A DNA stretch of 64,000 nucleotides from CAYXDO01 sp964463485 (GCA_964463485.1 CAYXDO010000049.1:3753-67752), one strand, 5' to 3'; numbered from the stretch's first letter, positions 50,012 through 59,153 are shown. Notes: generated by a model from the sequence alone, not told the origin. Numbers and translations: made by a program.

Positions 50012-51364
50012 GTGTCCAGAACCGTAGCTCACCACGTGCCGACCGTGCCGGTCCGACGCCTTCGTGTCGATGTCCTCGATGGCCCCGACGCGGGAAAAAG
50101 CCACATCGCCTCCGCGGACGTCATCACGCTCGGCACCGCGCCAGGCAACGATCTCATCCTCACCGACCCCACCGTGTCCGGCTATCACCTGGAGCTCCGG
50201 TGCGAGGACAACAAGATCACACTCGTCGACCACGGCTCCACGAACGGCACGGCGCTCGGAGGCGTGCGCCTCGAACGCGCGTCGATCCCCCCAGGAACCC
50301 TGCTCAAACTCGGCCGGACCGAGATCCGAGTCGACGACGAAGGGACCGTCGACTGCGAAATCCTCGGCGGCGATCACCTGGGCGCCGTGCGCGGCCGCTC
50401 TTCGGTCATGCGCAGACTCCTCGCAACCCTGGAGCGCGCCGCGCGAAGTGATACTTCCGTCCTCCTCCTCGGAGAGACCGGGACTGGCAAAGAAGTCCTC
50501 GCCCGCGCCCTCCACGAAGCCAGCCCCCGCCGGGACCACCCATTCGAAACCGTCGACTGCGGGGCCTTGATCCCCACACTCACCGCAAGTGAGCTGTTCG
50601 GACACGAACGCGGTGCCTTCACCGGCGCCGAACAACAACACATCGGAGCCTTCGAACGCGCCCAAGGCGGAACGGTCTTCCTCGATGAGATCGGAGAGCT
50701 CCCGCCCACGATCCAAGTAATGCTCCTCGGCGTCCTCGAACGACGAGTCATGAAACGGCTCGGGGGCAAGACGCCCATTCCCGTCGACGTCCGTGTCGTC
50801 GCGGCGACGAACCGGGATCTTCGTGAGGAGGTCAACAAAGGGACCTTCCGACAAGACTTGTACTACCGAATCGCGGTACTCATGCTAAGAGTACCGCCGC
50901 TTCGCGAACGGCTCGACGACATCCCCATACTCATCGAGCATTTCCTGCGGGAAGACGGCTACTCGGGACCCATCGAATCGGTGATCGGCCGCTCCGTGCT
51001 CTCCACTCTCTCGAGTCATCGCTGGCCCGGCAACGTCCGCGAGCTGCGAAACTTCGTGGAGGTCGCGCGCGCCATGGGTGAGGCGCCGCCTCTACATGAG
51101 TCTGTGGACGCGGAGTCCGCCCCGCACCAAGAGCCCGCCCCGGAGGGGCTCGCGGTCGACATATCGATCCGAGGGCTCGAGGCGCAGCGCCCGCTCTACA
51201 AGGAGCTTCGAGAGATTGTAGTTCGGAAATTCGAGGAGATTTTCCTCGACCACCTCATGGAACGTACGAGAGGCAACGTCGCCAAGGCGGCTCGAGAGGC
51301 CGAGATGGATCGAAATTATCTGACTCAGCTCTTGCACCGGCACGGCAAGAAATCGAAGCCCTGA
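50012..51364 (+). CDS. FHA-domain sigma-54-dependent activator
   Basis: The frame is open from 49835 but overlaps the kinase start; GTGs at 50012, 50036 and 50045 lie ahead of the first domain and none has a clear ribosome site. FHA domain (~35-105): LGTAPGNDLILTDPTVSGYH and DHGSTNGTALGG, which binds phosphothreonine. AAA+ domain: GETGTGKE, GAFTGAEQQ, GGTVFLDEIGELP. C-terminus: a long helix (LREIVVRKFEEIFLDHLMER) and Fis-type HTH (NVAKAAREAEMDRNYLTQLL). It is divergent from the dual kinase, so phosphorylation-dependent control by that kinase is likely (established for FHA-type enhancer-binding proteins in myxobacteria; here inferred). Confidence 0.93.
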   Translation: MSRTVAHHVPTVPVRRLRVDVLDGPDAGKSHIASADVITLGTAPGNDLILTDPTVSGYHLELRCEDNKITLVDHGSTNGTALGGVRLERASIPPGTLLKLGRTEIRVDDEGTVDCEILGGDHLGAVRGRSSVMRRLLATLERAARSDTSVLLLGETGTGKEVLARALHEASPRRDHPFETVDCGALIPTLTASELFGHERGAFTGAEQQHIGAFERAQGGTVFLDEIGELPPTIQVMLLGVLERRVMKRLGGKTPIPVDVRVVAATNRDLREEVNKGTFRQDLYYRIAVLMLRVPPLRERLDDIPILIEHFLREDGYSGPIESVIGRSVLSTLSSHRWPGNVRELRNFVEVARAMGEAPPLHESVDAESAPHQEPAPEGLAVDISIRGLEAQRPLYKELREIVVRKFEEIFLDHLMERTRGNVAKAAREAEMDRNYLTQLLHRHGKKSKP

Positions 51365-51421
51365 GTCGTCGCTCGGCTCGAACCCGTCCCGTTCCCGGTC
51401 CACCGAGAGCACGGCAGTGGG

Positions 51422-51469
51422 CTTACGCAACTCCGTACCTGGAGCACAGGCATCCTGCCTGTGCGTAAG
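51422..51469. repeat. Nested palindrome between convergent genes
   Basis: CTTACGCA (51422-51429) pairs with TGCGTAAG (51462-51469); inside, ACAGGCA-TCC-TGCCTGT forms a 7-bp stem. The core resembles GGCATCTTGCC at 9578 and 9632. It could end transcription of both flanking genes or be a REP-like dispersed repeat. The rest of 51365-51554 shows nothing. Confidence 0.75.
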
Positions 51470-51554
51470 TCTCGCGGACGATCCAAGCCACCGCCGCAGC
51501 CGAACCGAGCCAACGCCAGCCGCCCTTGCCTGAAAAGGAGGCAGCCCTCAACGC

Positions 51555-52619
51555 CTACTCTCCCTTGGCCTTGGCCGCCCGCTCTTTCGCCGCGGCCTTC
51601 AGCGCCTCAACTCGCTTCTTCTTCGCCTCGGCCTCCGACTCCTCTTGTGGCGGCTCGGGCTCGGGCTCTTGCGGAGCCCTGAGTTGCTCGCGATCGTCGT
51701 CTCGCGGCGCGAACACCGCGGCGCGTCCTTTGTTCAAATCGAACTTCTTGGCTTTGGAGCTCGGCGGCGCGGGTCGCGCTCGCTGCTTCGGCGGTGGCGC
51801 GGCAGGTTCTTCCACGCCGGCAGGCTCGGGCGCCTTGACGGGCCTCGGCTTCTTCGGCTTCGGCGGCTTGACCTCGACGACGAACCCATCGGCGTCTTCG
51901 GTCATTCCGGCACCCACCCCTGTCGACGCCAACCCGCGACGAGGCGCCGGCGCCTGCGGAGCCAATTTCGGCGCAGCCGCCCGCTCCTTGTCCTTCGTCT
52001 CCGCCAACACCTTCGCGTCTTCAGGCAGAAGCAAGGTATTCGCTTGGTCCCGATCCATCCGAGACAGGTCGAGCCCCTGGGCCGCAAAAAGCGTCAGCAG
52101 GGCTTCGGGCCCGTGCTCGAGCGCGTAGCTCGCCTCCTCCTGGTACACCGGCAACGCCCACAACACCTCCGCCGCGCGGTCCCGCCACTCGATGCGTCGA
52201 AAGGCGGGAACGAATGACACCGGCGGCATCAACACGATCGCGTCCAGGTTCGAAATCGAAGCCAGATCGTCGCGAGCCGGGATCACGTCTCCGACCCCGA
52301 TCGCCACGCCCTGACGCTCCGCGTACAGCGCCAAGGAACCAAGCAAGCGCGCGACCGCCTCGGCTCCCTCGAGGGTGGGTCGAGGCCGCAGCATGAAAAT
52401 ACCTTCCATCCGACGGCCGTCCTTCATCACGACCTGCGACGCCCCGCACGTCGCGAACAACACCGGCGCGTCCCCCCCGCCGGGCGCGAAAAACGCAATC
52501 TCCAGCGACGGAAGCGATGGTGATACACCGCCGCCGAGCGCCAACACGTCCGCCGGCGGACCAAGATGCCGAACCAAATGTTCTCGAACGACCAGGACGT
52601 CTGGACTTGGATCTGCCAT
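51555..52619 (-). CDS. SUFU-domain protein with basic/acidic tail
   Basis: ATG at 52619 (MADPSPDVLVVREHL) preferred over one four codons upstream. Residues 1-185 match the bacterial suppressor-of-fused fold (LEIAFFAPGG, VLFATCGASQVVM, LPVYQEEASYALEHGPEALL). Residues ~195-354 are a low-complexity Lys/Pro/Glu-rich tail. Bacterial SUFU proteins often act as immunity proteins or in unknown stress roles; no toxin gene is adjacent. Divergent from the CapA-like gene. Confidence 0.8.
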   Translation of the reverse strand: MADPSPDVLVVREHLVRHLGPPADVLALGGGVSPSLPSLEIAFFAPGGGDAPVLFATCGASQVVMKDGRRMEGIFMLRPRPTLEGAEAVARLLGSLALYAERQGVAIGVGDVIPARDDLASISNLDAIVLMPPVSFVPAFRRIEWRDRAAEVLWALPVYQEEASYALEHGPEALLTLFAAQGLDLSRMDRDQANTLLLPEDAKVLAETKDKERAAAPKLAPQAPAPRRGLASTGVGAGMTEDADGFVVEVKPPKPKKPRPVKAPEPAGVEEPAAPPPKQRARPAPPSSKAKKFDLNKGRAAVFAPRDDDREQLRAPQEPEPEPPQEESEAEAKKKRVEALKAAAKERAAKAKGE

Positions 52620-52727
52620 GAGACTCTCCAATCGGGTATCTCAAGTCCGGCTGTTCGCCAAGAGGACCCTTTGCCGCTTCCCAAGAGCCCCTATCCGCGT
52701 GGCGAGCTCGCCGGCACCGTTCGCCGC

Positions 52728-53555
52728 ATGTTCCTCGGCCAAAAGGGCCCCCGCGCCCAACCCTGCGAGCTCATCCTGTCGAAGCGATCAGCCTCCCTCC
52801 ACCTCGTCTTCGTCGGAGACATCCTGCCCTTGCTGTTCCGCCGGGTCGCCTTCGAGCCCGACGTCCTGGAGCTCTTCGCCGACGCCGATCTCGTCGTCGG
52901 CAACCTGGAGGGCGTCGTCACCGACCGACCCTGGTTCCCTTTCCTTCAAAAACATTCTCCCGACATCCTGGACGCCCTCCAACTCCTCGCCCCCCTCCCC
53001 CGCTGGATCCTCAACCTCGCCAACAATCACGCCGGTGACTACGGACCCCTCGACTTCTCACGAACCGCCGCCCTCATCGATCGCCGGGGCGCGCGTTTCG
53101 TCGGAACGACCGAAAAACCGAGACTCATACTCGCGCCCAACGTGACACTCACCAGCTGGACGGAGTGGTCGAATCACCCCGCGCCATGGGTTCAAACCCA
53201 CAACCCAGGAGCCCCCGAGAGTCCGGACCTCCACATCGCGTACCCTCACTTCGGCCATGAGTTCGAACGCGAACCCAGACCCGATCGAGGTCCGCCAGAC
53301 GGATACGAGCTCGTCGTCGGCCATCACCCACACTTCCCTCAACCCATCATGAGAAGACGCAACCAACTCGTCGCTTGGTCCCTCGGCAACTTCCTCACCG
53401 AAGTCAGACTACCCACGATGGGCGAAGGCCTCGTCGCTCGCGTGGGCATCGCCACCGACGGCCACGCCGCCGTGACCAGCTGCCGCGCGATGCCCATCTT
53501 CATCGACCGATCGAAAGAAAACGTAGTCGTGGTGAGATTGTCGCCTATGAGATGA
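52728..53555 (+). CDS. CapA/PgsA-like metallophosphatase-fold protein
   Basis: The frame is open from 52566, but the earlier part overlaps the SUFU start; ATG 52728 gives 275 aa. Motifs of the PGA_cap (CapA) family: VFVGDILPLL, DADLVVGNLEGVV, LNLANNHAGDYG, VVGHHPHFPQP, WSLGNF. These place metal ligands of a calcineurin-like fold. No signal peptide or membrane helix, unlike true CapA, so a role in poly-gamma-glutamate export is doubtful. Confidence 0.83.
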   Translation: MFLGQKGPRAQPCELILSKRSASLHLVFVGDILPLLFRRVAFEPDVLELFADADLVVGNLEGVVTDRPWFPFLQKHSPDILDALQLLAPLPRWILNLANNHAGDYGPLDFSRTAALIDRRGARFVGTTEKPRLILAPNVTLTSWTEWSNHPAPWVQTHNPGAPESPDLHIAYPHFGHEFEREPRPDRGPPDGYELVVGHHPHFPQPIMRRRNQLVAWSLGNFLTEVRLPTMGEGLVARVGIATDGHAAVTSCRAMPIFIDRSKENVVVVRLSPMR

Positions 53556-53581
53556 GCTCCCGAATTTCGAAGGGCCAAAGC

Positions 53582-54205
53582 TCAAAAACCCAGCCCGAGC
53601 CCCAACGAAACATAGCCCTGCACCGGATCTCTCGGAGTCACCAACTCCTCGGCATGCGGAAAATAGGCGGCGCCCGCCGCCATCTCTGAAACGAGCTCGA
53701 AGCTCTTCGAGAGCGGTATTCGAGCGCGCAGGTGCAAGGACGCGTCCGGCCCAGCCGTCTCGACCCCCCGCGCGCCCACGTCCGTGAATCGAAAGCCTGC
53801 GTCGTCGTCCGACACCTGCAACTCTGCGAAACCCAATCCTAAAGACACGTCGAGCCACCAAGAGCTGATCTCGGTGTCGAAGCCGCGAACCTTGAGTCGA
53901 TAGTGCGACATTTCAGAGTCCGCGTCGTGATGCCACACCCCAGAACCCGTCCCGCAACCCTCGATGCCCAAGAACCAGATGGGCGTGAGCTCCAAGCACA
54001 CCTCGGGCCGTCCTGAGTTCGCAGAGGATGCGCCAAAACGGAGGTTCGCATACGTGGCCGGCTCCTCCCCCTCGACCTCGACCTCCGCTCCGATCCCCGT
54101 GGCCCCTTCCTCCACCGCCGCTTCCTCCGCCGCTGCCGCCTCCACCGGAAAGGCCCCGACACAGCCGAGCAGACATACAGACAGAAACACGCGGTTCGAT
54201 CGCAT
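53582..54205 (-). CDS. Exported protein, probable small outer-membrane beta-barrel
   Basis: ATG at 54205 gives a Sec signal (MRSNRVFLSVCLLGCVGAF then VEAAAA); the frame stays open to 54472 but only as the antisense of the desaturase gene. The 207-residue product has an acidic linker (EEAAVEEGATGIG), alternating strands (ANLRFGASSA; SWWLDVSLGLGFAEL) and ends in GYVSLGLGLGF, a C-terminal aromatic barrel signal. Two Cys around ECG-type motifs. Function unknown. Confidence 0.78.
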   Translation of the reverse strand: MRSNRVFLSVCLLGCVGAFPVEAAAAEEAAVEEGATGIGAEVEVEGEEPATYANLRFGASSANSGRPEVCLELTPIWFLGIEGCGTGSGVWHHDADSEMSHYRLKVRGFDTEISSWWLDVSLGLGFAELQVSDDDAGFRFTDVGARGVETAGPDASLHLRARIPLSKSFELVSEMAAGAAYFPHAEELVTPRDPVQGYVSLGLGLGF

Positions 54206-54312
54206 CGCCAAGAGCGCACCCCGAGCTGTCCCACAAGTCAAGAACTCTGGCTTGTTGTAGGTATCGGTCGGATAACCGACGACAATCCGCGTCCAGCCCG
54301 CCATCGTAGGCC

Positions 54313-55368
54313 ATGGAGTTGCAGGCCATCCCGTCCCCTGCGCCTCCGCTCCACCTCGTCGAAGACCTCGACCAGGCCCTCGATGAAGCCGCAGAGCGGT
54401 CCGAGCAAGCTCGCACCACGCCCGAGCCAGAGCTCCGCGAGCCCGAGCTCCCCGCACGGCGATGGGTCCCAAGAGAGCTCCTCGGGATGCCGCTCGTGTC
54501 CCGCCTCCTTCGCTTCGCCGCCGAAGAATGGCTCATGATCGCAGCGGCCTGGGTCGCGATCGCGCTGTCGCCTGGCTGGGCCTACCCGTTCCTCGCGTTC
54601 TTCGTGGCGATGCGCTTGCACGCGCTCGGAGTGCTCCTCCACGACGCGACGCACATGGACCTGCGCGGCAAGGAGCCGGCCGTCCGCCTCCTCGAGCTGC
54701 TCGTCGGCTATCCCATCGCCAGCACGCTCGACGCGATGCGCTACCACCACCTCCGGCACCACAAGGACAGCGGAATGCCGACGGACCCGTACATGAAACC
54801 ATCCATGCGCGGCCGCCCCTGGGTTGCGTTACTCATCTGGCTGCGACATTTGTTCCTCGTTCCCTGGTGGACCCTTCGCGGGCCCTTCGGATTGGCCGCC
54901 GTGGTCATCCCGAGTTTGCGGACGTTTTATGCGCGGGCATTTCTCCAAGACCGCTCCGGCCACGATCTGACTCTGCATCCGGAGGTCATCCGCTGTGCCA
55001 AGGAAGAGCTCGGTCAGGTGTTGTTTCATCTCAGCCTGGTCTGCTTCGCCACCATTCGGCCCGATTGGGTCATTTGGTATTATTTGATCCCCGCCTGGGT
55101 CACCGGATTGCTCGCGGGCTACCGCGTGCTTCGGGAGCACGACTACGCTCCGACCAAAGACCGCTCAATCCGCACCATCCTGGCCACGACGTGTGACCAC
55201 AACCTGACCGGAGTGGGTCGCTTCGTGCTCGCGCCTCGGAACATCGGTTATCACATCGTGCATCACCTTCACCCGCGGGTCGCGCTCGAGAATCTCCCTC
55301 GACTGCGCGACTACTATGTGGCTCGCTGGCCGGAAACTTATCCGAGCGCGCCGAGGACGCCTCGATGA
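54313..55368 (+). CDS. Membrane fatty acid desaturase (first of two)
   Basis: A 351-residue di-iron desaturase/hydroxylase with the three histidine boxes HDATH, HHLRHH and HIVHHLH, and hydrophobic segments (EWLMIAAAWVAIALS; FHLSLVCFATIRPDWVIWYY). It inserts a double bond or hydroxyl into an acyl chain at the cytoplasmic membrane. The N-terminal ~55 residues are Pro/Glu-rich. ATG start. The stop overlaps the GH3-like gene by 4 bp (ATGA), so the two are translationally coupled. Confidence 0.92.
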   Translation: MELQAIPSPAPPLHLVEDLDQALDEAAERSEQARTTPEPELREPELPARRWVPRELLGMPLVSRLLRFAAEEWLMIAAAWVAIALSPGWAYPFLAFFVAMRLHALGVLLHDATHMDLRGKEPAVRLLELLVGYPIASTLDAMRYHHLRHHKDSGMPTDPYMKPSMRGRPWVALLIWLRHLFLVPWWTLRGPFGLAAVVIPSLRTFYARAFLQDRSGHDLTLHPEVIRCAKEELGQVLFHLSLVCFATIRPDWVIWYYLIPAWVTGLLAGYRVLREHDYAPTKDRSIRTILATTCDHNLTGVGRFVLAPRNIGYHIVHHLHPRVALENLPRLRDYYVARWPETYPSAPRTPR

Positions 55369-56726
55369 GTGCGACATCCTGCGTGACCAAATGGGTCCTC
55401 GGGACCCTCTACCGTCGCCTCGAGGCGGCCGATCGAGCTCCGCGCGCGGCGCAGCGCGACCTTCATGAGCGACTCTCCCGCGCCCTCTTTGGGACCGCGA
55501 TCGCCTCGCTCCAGGACCCTCGCGCTCTCGCCGACCTTGAATCCTACCGGCGGTTCGTCCGCCCGACGACCCACGCCGACATCGCGCCGCTCGTGGAGCA
55601 CGCGATGTTGCGACCCATCCGGAACGCATTCGAGCGCGGAGTGACTCGGTCCTTCGGTCACACCTCGTCGGGAAGGAAACACGTCGCTTTCACGCGAGGC
55701 CACGTTCGGACGTTCAAAGCCTTTTCTGCGACCGCGCTCGCCGAAGCGGTCTGTGGCCTCGGGCTCGACGAGCTCCTCGAAGGTCGCACACTCATGATTC
55801 AGTCGAGCCTGGAGGTCAGCCGGACTCCGGGCGGCGCGCTTGCGGGCTACTCGTCGGGAGTCATGCTCGAGCACACGCCGTGGCTGCTGAAAAGAAGGCT
55901 CCTCCCAAACTCGGCGGCGCTGCTCGCGCCCACCATCGACGCGAGACTCTCAGCCATCGAGCACGCGCTCCTCACGGAGCGCCCCAAGGCCATCACGGGC
56001 ATACCGGAACACGTCGTAGGCGTCTTGCGCAGACTCATGGAAGGATCGCGCGCCCGAGAGGTGACAGACGCGCTCCGCGGCGTCCGCGTCTATGCTTGGT
56101 CAGGCACCTCCCTCGGACCGTACCGCCGCTTCTTCGACGAGCATCTCGCCCAAAACGCCCGGTTCGTCGACGCGGTGAGTGCCACCGAAGGGCCTCTCGG
56201 CATCCACGCGGGCATGCCTGGGCTCTATCGACCGGCCCTGACCTCGAGCCTGCTCTTGTTCGTGCCCCCCGACGATCCAAGCGATCGCCGGTTCGCCGAC
56301 GAGCTCGAGCCCGGCCGAAAGTACGAAGTCTGGCTCGGGAGCTTCGCCGGCCTCCTGGGCTACCGCACCGGAGATGTCATCGAAGTGGACTCGGTCCGTC
56401 CGCTGAGATTCCGACTCGCGCCCCGTTCGCTCGACATCGATCGCACCTGGGCGGCGCTCGGAACCCACGTCACCGACTTCTGCGTCTATCACCCCCCGCA
56501 GAGCGACCGCGCCACCATGCTCGTCGAAAGCCCACGCTCCCTGAGCCCGGACGTGCTCGGCTCAGTCGCACGAATCCTCGGCGTCGCCGAAGTCGAGGCT
56601 CGCTTGCTCGCCGAAGGCACTCTCGCCAAGGCCGCCCTCGCCGCCACCTTCGAAGGGTTGATCAAACGGCCCTGGTTCCACCGCCGCCCCGAAGTCCACG
56701 CTCTCCTCGCCGGTGAGTACGCATGA
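55365..56726 (+). CDS. GH3-family acyl-adenylate/amide synthetase-like protein
   Basis: A 453-residue ANL-superfamily protein of the GH3 branch: HTSSGRKHVAF is the phosphate-binding loop, SATEGPLGIH the central motif (ATEG), and LLGYRTGDVIEV the Y-x-TGD motif that binds ATP ribose. GH3 enzymes activate a carboxylate as an acyl-AMP and pass it to an amine. Between two desaturases, a fatty acid substrate and an amino lipid product are plausible. It overlaps the first desaturase by 4 bp and ends 15 bp before the second. Confidence 0.88.
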   Translation: MSATSCVTKWVLGTLYRRLEAADRAPRAAQRDLHERLSRALFGTAIASLQDPRALADLESYRRFVRPTTHADIAPLVEHAMLRPIRNAFERGVTRSFGHTSSGRKHVAFTRGHVRTFKAFSATALAEAVCGLGLDELLEGRTLMIQSSLEVSRTPGGALAGYSSGVMLEHTPWLLKRRLLPNSAALLAPTIDARLSAIEHALLTERPKAITGIPEHVVGVLRRLMEGSRAREVTDALRGVRVYAWSGTSLGPYRRFFDEHLAQNARFVDAVSATEGPLGIHAGMPGLYRPALTSSLLLFVPPDDPSDRRFADELEPGRKYEVWLGSFAGLLGYRTGDVIEVDSVRPLRFRLAPRSLDIDRTWAALGTHVTDFCVYHPPQSDRATMLVESPRSLSPDVLGSVARILGVAEVEARLLAEGTLAKAALAATFEGLIKRPWFHRRPEVHALLAGEYA

Positions 56727-56741
56727 GTTGGAACTGATCGC

Positions 56742-57752
56742 ATGATCCCCGAGGACACTGGAGCGACGCGCGCGGCGAACAAACCCGAGGGACGCCAAGC
56801 CGTTCCGGCCAACCTCAACGTCGCCCTCTCCCTCGCTCAAATCGCAGCCTCCGTCGCCCTGCTCGTAGGCGCCTCGACCTTCGGCTTCTCCGTCCTCGGC
56901 GCTGCCTGCGTAATCACGTTCACCTTCGTCATGCAGACCGGCTTCTCACTCATTCACGAGGCCGAGCACGACAAGCTGCACCCGACGCGCTGGGTCAACG
57001 ACGCTCTCGGGATTCTCACCGCGGCGATCTTTCCCGGTAGCTTTCAGTTCATGAAAGTCGCGCATTTGTCGCACCACCGAAAAAACCGGTCGGACGCCGA
57101 GCTCGTCGACTACGTGCGAAACGGCGAAAGCTTCGCACTCAAGACGATTCAGTATTACGCGCTGATCACCGGCGTGATCTGGCTCGGTGTCCCCTTGCTG
57201 TCCGCGCTGATCGCACTCACACCCTCCTTTGGAAGCGAGCCTACCGACGAGACACCAAAATCAGGCGCCGCCCTCTATCTCCAATTCGTGAGAGAGGCGC
57301 GCCCATACCGCGTCAGGCTCGAGCTGATCTTCGTGGTGACTCTGTGGACCCTCATCTTGAAAGTCCTGCCCATCTCGTTCGAGGCCCTCGCGGTCTCCTA
57401 CGGCGCCTTCGCCTTTTCGTGGGCGAGTCAGCAGTATGTGTATCACATTCGCACGCCCCGACACCTGGTCGAAGGAGCCTTCAACCTGCGGCTGCCGCGT
57501 GCCCTCGAGCTCCTCTACCTGAACTTCAATCATCACCTCACGCATCACCGGAACGTGATGGTTCCGTGGATCCATCTCCCCGAGCTCTCGGAGCGCCCGG
57601 AGCGAGCCTATTTGGCAACCTACCTGGACTTGTGGAGGCCCCCAGAGCCCGTAGAGAGGGCGTTCCCGGTCCAGTTCCAAGCCAAGGGTCCGCTCGAAGC
57701 CAGGCCAACTCTGCCAGAAGCGGCGAACGCCAGCTACGTCCGGCGTGACTGA
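56742..57752 (+). CDS. Membrane fatty acid desaturase (second of two)
   Basis: A 336-residue desaturase, only distantly like the first. Histidine boxes: HEAEHDKLH, HLSHHRKNR and NFNHHLTHHRNV. Hydrophobic segments ~25-75 and ~150-240. Third gene of the desaturase-GH3-desaturase operon. The stop lies 19 bp inside the convergent gene at 57734-58180. Confidence 0.92.
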   Translation: MIPEDTGATRAANKPEGRQAVPANLNVALSLAQIAASVALLVGASTFGFSVLGAACVITFTFVMQTGFSLIHEAEHDKLHPTRWVNDALGILTAAIFPGSFQFMKVAHLSHHRKNRSDAELVDYVRNGESFALKTIQYYALITGVIWLGVPLLSALIALTPSFGSEPTDETPKSGAALYLQFVREARPYRVRLELIFVVTLWTLILKVLPISFEALAVSYGAFAFSWASQQYVYHIRTPRHLVEGAFNLRLPRALELLYLNFNHHLTHHRNVMVPWIHLPELSERPERAYLATYLDLWRPPEPVERAFPVQFQAKGPLEARPTLPEAANASYVRRD

Positions 57753-58180
57753 AACGCGCACGCGCCGGAGGTCCAAAAGAACACCGTATCGTCTGGCTCG
57801 GTCCGCAACCGCATGTCGAGATACTCGGACAATTCGGTCGCCCCGATCAACTCCCCGAATTCACCGAGCCCGCGACTCGGGCTCAACCCATCGTCGATCC
57901 GATCTTGCAGCGCGCCGAGGCCCGAGATCAGCAACTCAGGGGACAAAGAGGCCCCTCCACGAAGCTGAGCGATCCGCAGCTTGGCCGCTCCGGCCACCAT
58001 GTGCCAGATCCCGTACCGGTCGGACTCGACATCTTCGAGCGCTCGGTCGAGCGCCCACTCGGCGAGCGCGCCGAGCTCAGTCGGGGAACTCTGACTCGAA
58101 ATCCAGTCGAAGGCGAGGTCGAGCGACTCATGCGCGCCGAGAGTCTTGAAGCGCTCGAGAAGCGTCGAGAGCTCATGCAC
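57734..58180 (-). CDS. Small helical protein, unknown function
   Basis: The frame is open to 58333, but GTG 58180 is preceded by GGAGGACTCC and gives 148 aa (VHELSTLLERFKTLGAHESL). It is mostly alpha-helical with no signal or membrane segment. It overlaps the second desaturase by 19 bp tail to tail. The 181-bp gap to 58362 holds no other gene. Not recognised. Confidence 0.75.
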   Translation of the reverse strand: MHELSTLLERFKTLGAHESLDLAFDWISSQSSPTELGALAEWALDRALEDVESDRYGIWHMVAGAAKLRIAQLRGGASLSPELLISGLGALQDRIDDGLSPSRGLGEFGELIGATELSEYLDMRLRTEPDDTVFFWTSGACAFQSRRT

Positions 58181-58361
58181 GGAGTCCTCCGAGGGGGAAC
58201 GGTTTGGATCCTGGGGCGCTGAGACCGTTAGCGGCACGCGCGCGTGGTGACCGCAGCCGAAATCCCAGGTACCTGAGCGACACCCTCGAGGTGCGACGGA
58301 CATCAATCCCACCACCCCAGAGGTGATTGCCAAGGCAGGGTCGACATCGTATCTTCATCGT

Positions 58362-58646
58362 ATGAGCAAGCAGGCGATCTCGGTCACGCTCGACCAAAAC
58401 AACCTCCTTTGGATCAAAGGGCAGATGAAAGTCCGTGGCACACGAAGCGTCAGCGAGACCATCGACGACATCCTATCGGCAGCCCGCCGCTCGCCAGGTC
58501 AAGTGACCTCCGTCGTCGGAACGGTTCGAATCCCGGATGATGATCCGGAGCTTCTCTCGGCGAACGCGGAGTTGCGGCAGTGGTTCGCGAGCTCGCTGTC
58601 TCGAGGCGAACGCCGGGCCGCCACACGGAAGCAAACTCGTGCCTGA
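58362..58646 (+). CDS. Ribbon-helix-helix antitoxin (VapB-like)
   Basis: ATG 58362 opens a 94-residue protein whose first ~45 residues form a ribbon-helix-helix (MSKQAISVTLDQNNLLWIKG, then RSVSETIDDIL). The basic C-terminus would neutralise the PIN toxin. The next gene starts inside it (8-bp overlap), typical of toxin-antitoxin operons, and the dimer probably represses its own promoter. Confidence 0.85.
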   Translation: MSKQAISVTLDQNNLLWIKGQMKVRGTRSVSETIDDILSAARRSPGQVTSVVGTVRIPDDDPELLSANAELRQWFASSLSRGERRAATRKQTRA

Positions 58647-59046
58647 ACCCAAAGCCCTCGTCACCGACACTCATCCCCTCATCTTTCATGCCGCCGGCGG
58701 GCGAAGATTAGGAGCGAAGGCAGCCAGACACTTCGCGGCATGTGAGAGAGGTGCGGCTCTGCTCTACGTCCCGGCCGTCGTCGTTTGGGAGTGCGCGCTG
58801 CTTGCGAGGAGGCGGCGAGTCGAGTTTGGGCGCTCCGTCGAATCCTTCTTCACCGACCTATTCGGCAATCCCGCGTTCCAACCCCTTGACCTGACCCTCG
58901 GACAACTCTACCTGGCCGACGAGGCACGACCGAACGAAGACCCATTCGACGCGCTGATCTGCGCGGCGGCGCGAGCGCTCGACCTTCCCCTCATCACGGC
59001 CGATGCGGATATTACTGATTCTGGCCTTGTCCGTGTGGTGTGGTAG
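58639..59046 (+). CDS. PIN-domain toxin (VapC-like RNase)
   Basis: GTG 58639 overlaps the antitoxin stop by 8 bp. The 135-residue product has the PIN acidic residues: Asp in LVTDTHPLIF, Glu in VVWECALL, Asp in EDPFDALICA and Asp in LITADADI. VapC proteins are Mg2+-dependent RNases that cut tRNA or rRNA. Codon use and GC match neighbours. Confidence 0.88.
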   Translation: MPEPKALVTDTHPLIFHAAGGRRLGAKAARHFAACERGAALLYVPAVVVWECALLARRRRVEFGRSVESFFTDLFGNPAFQPLDLTLGQLYLADEARPNEDPFDALICAAARALDLPLITADADITDSGLVRVVW

Positions 59047-59153
59047 CTCAGTCCGGAGCTCGTCGAGCCGATACCGCTCATTCGAACCCTCTCGGCGGCC
59101 CGCCGGCTCTCGCGACCCGAATCGACCGCAAATCGGGATCAGCGCCCATTCCG

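Noticed and set aside
59036..59110. tRNA-like words (TGGTAGCTCAG and TTCGAACCC) just after the PIN toxin gene
   Set aside because: A D-arm-like GCTC/GAGC stem exists, but the bases around TTCGAAC do not pair and no anticodon or acceptor stem can be drawn.
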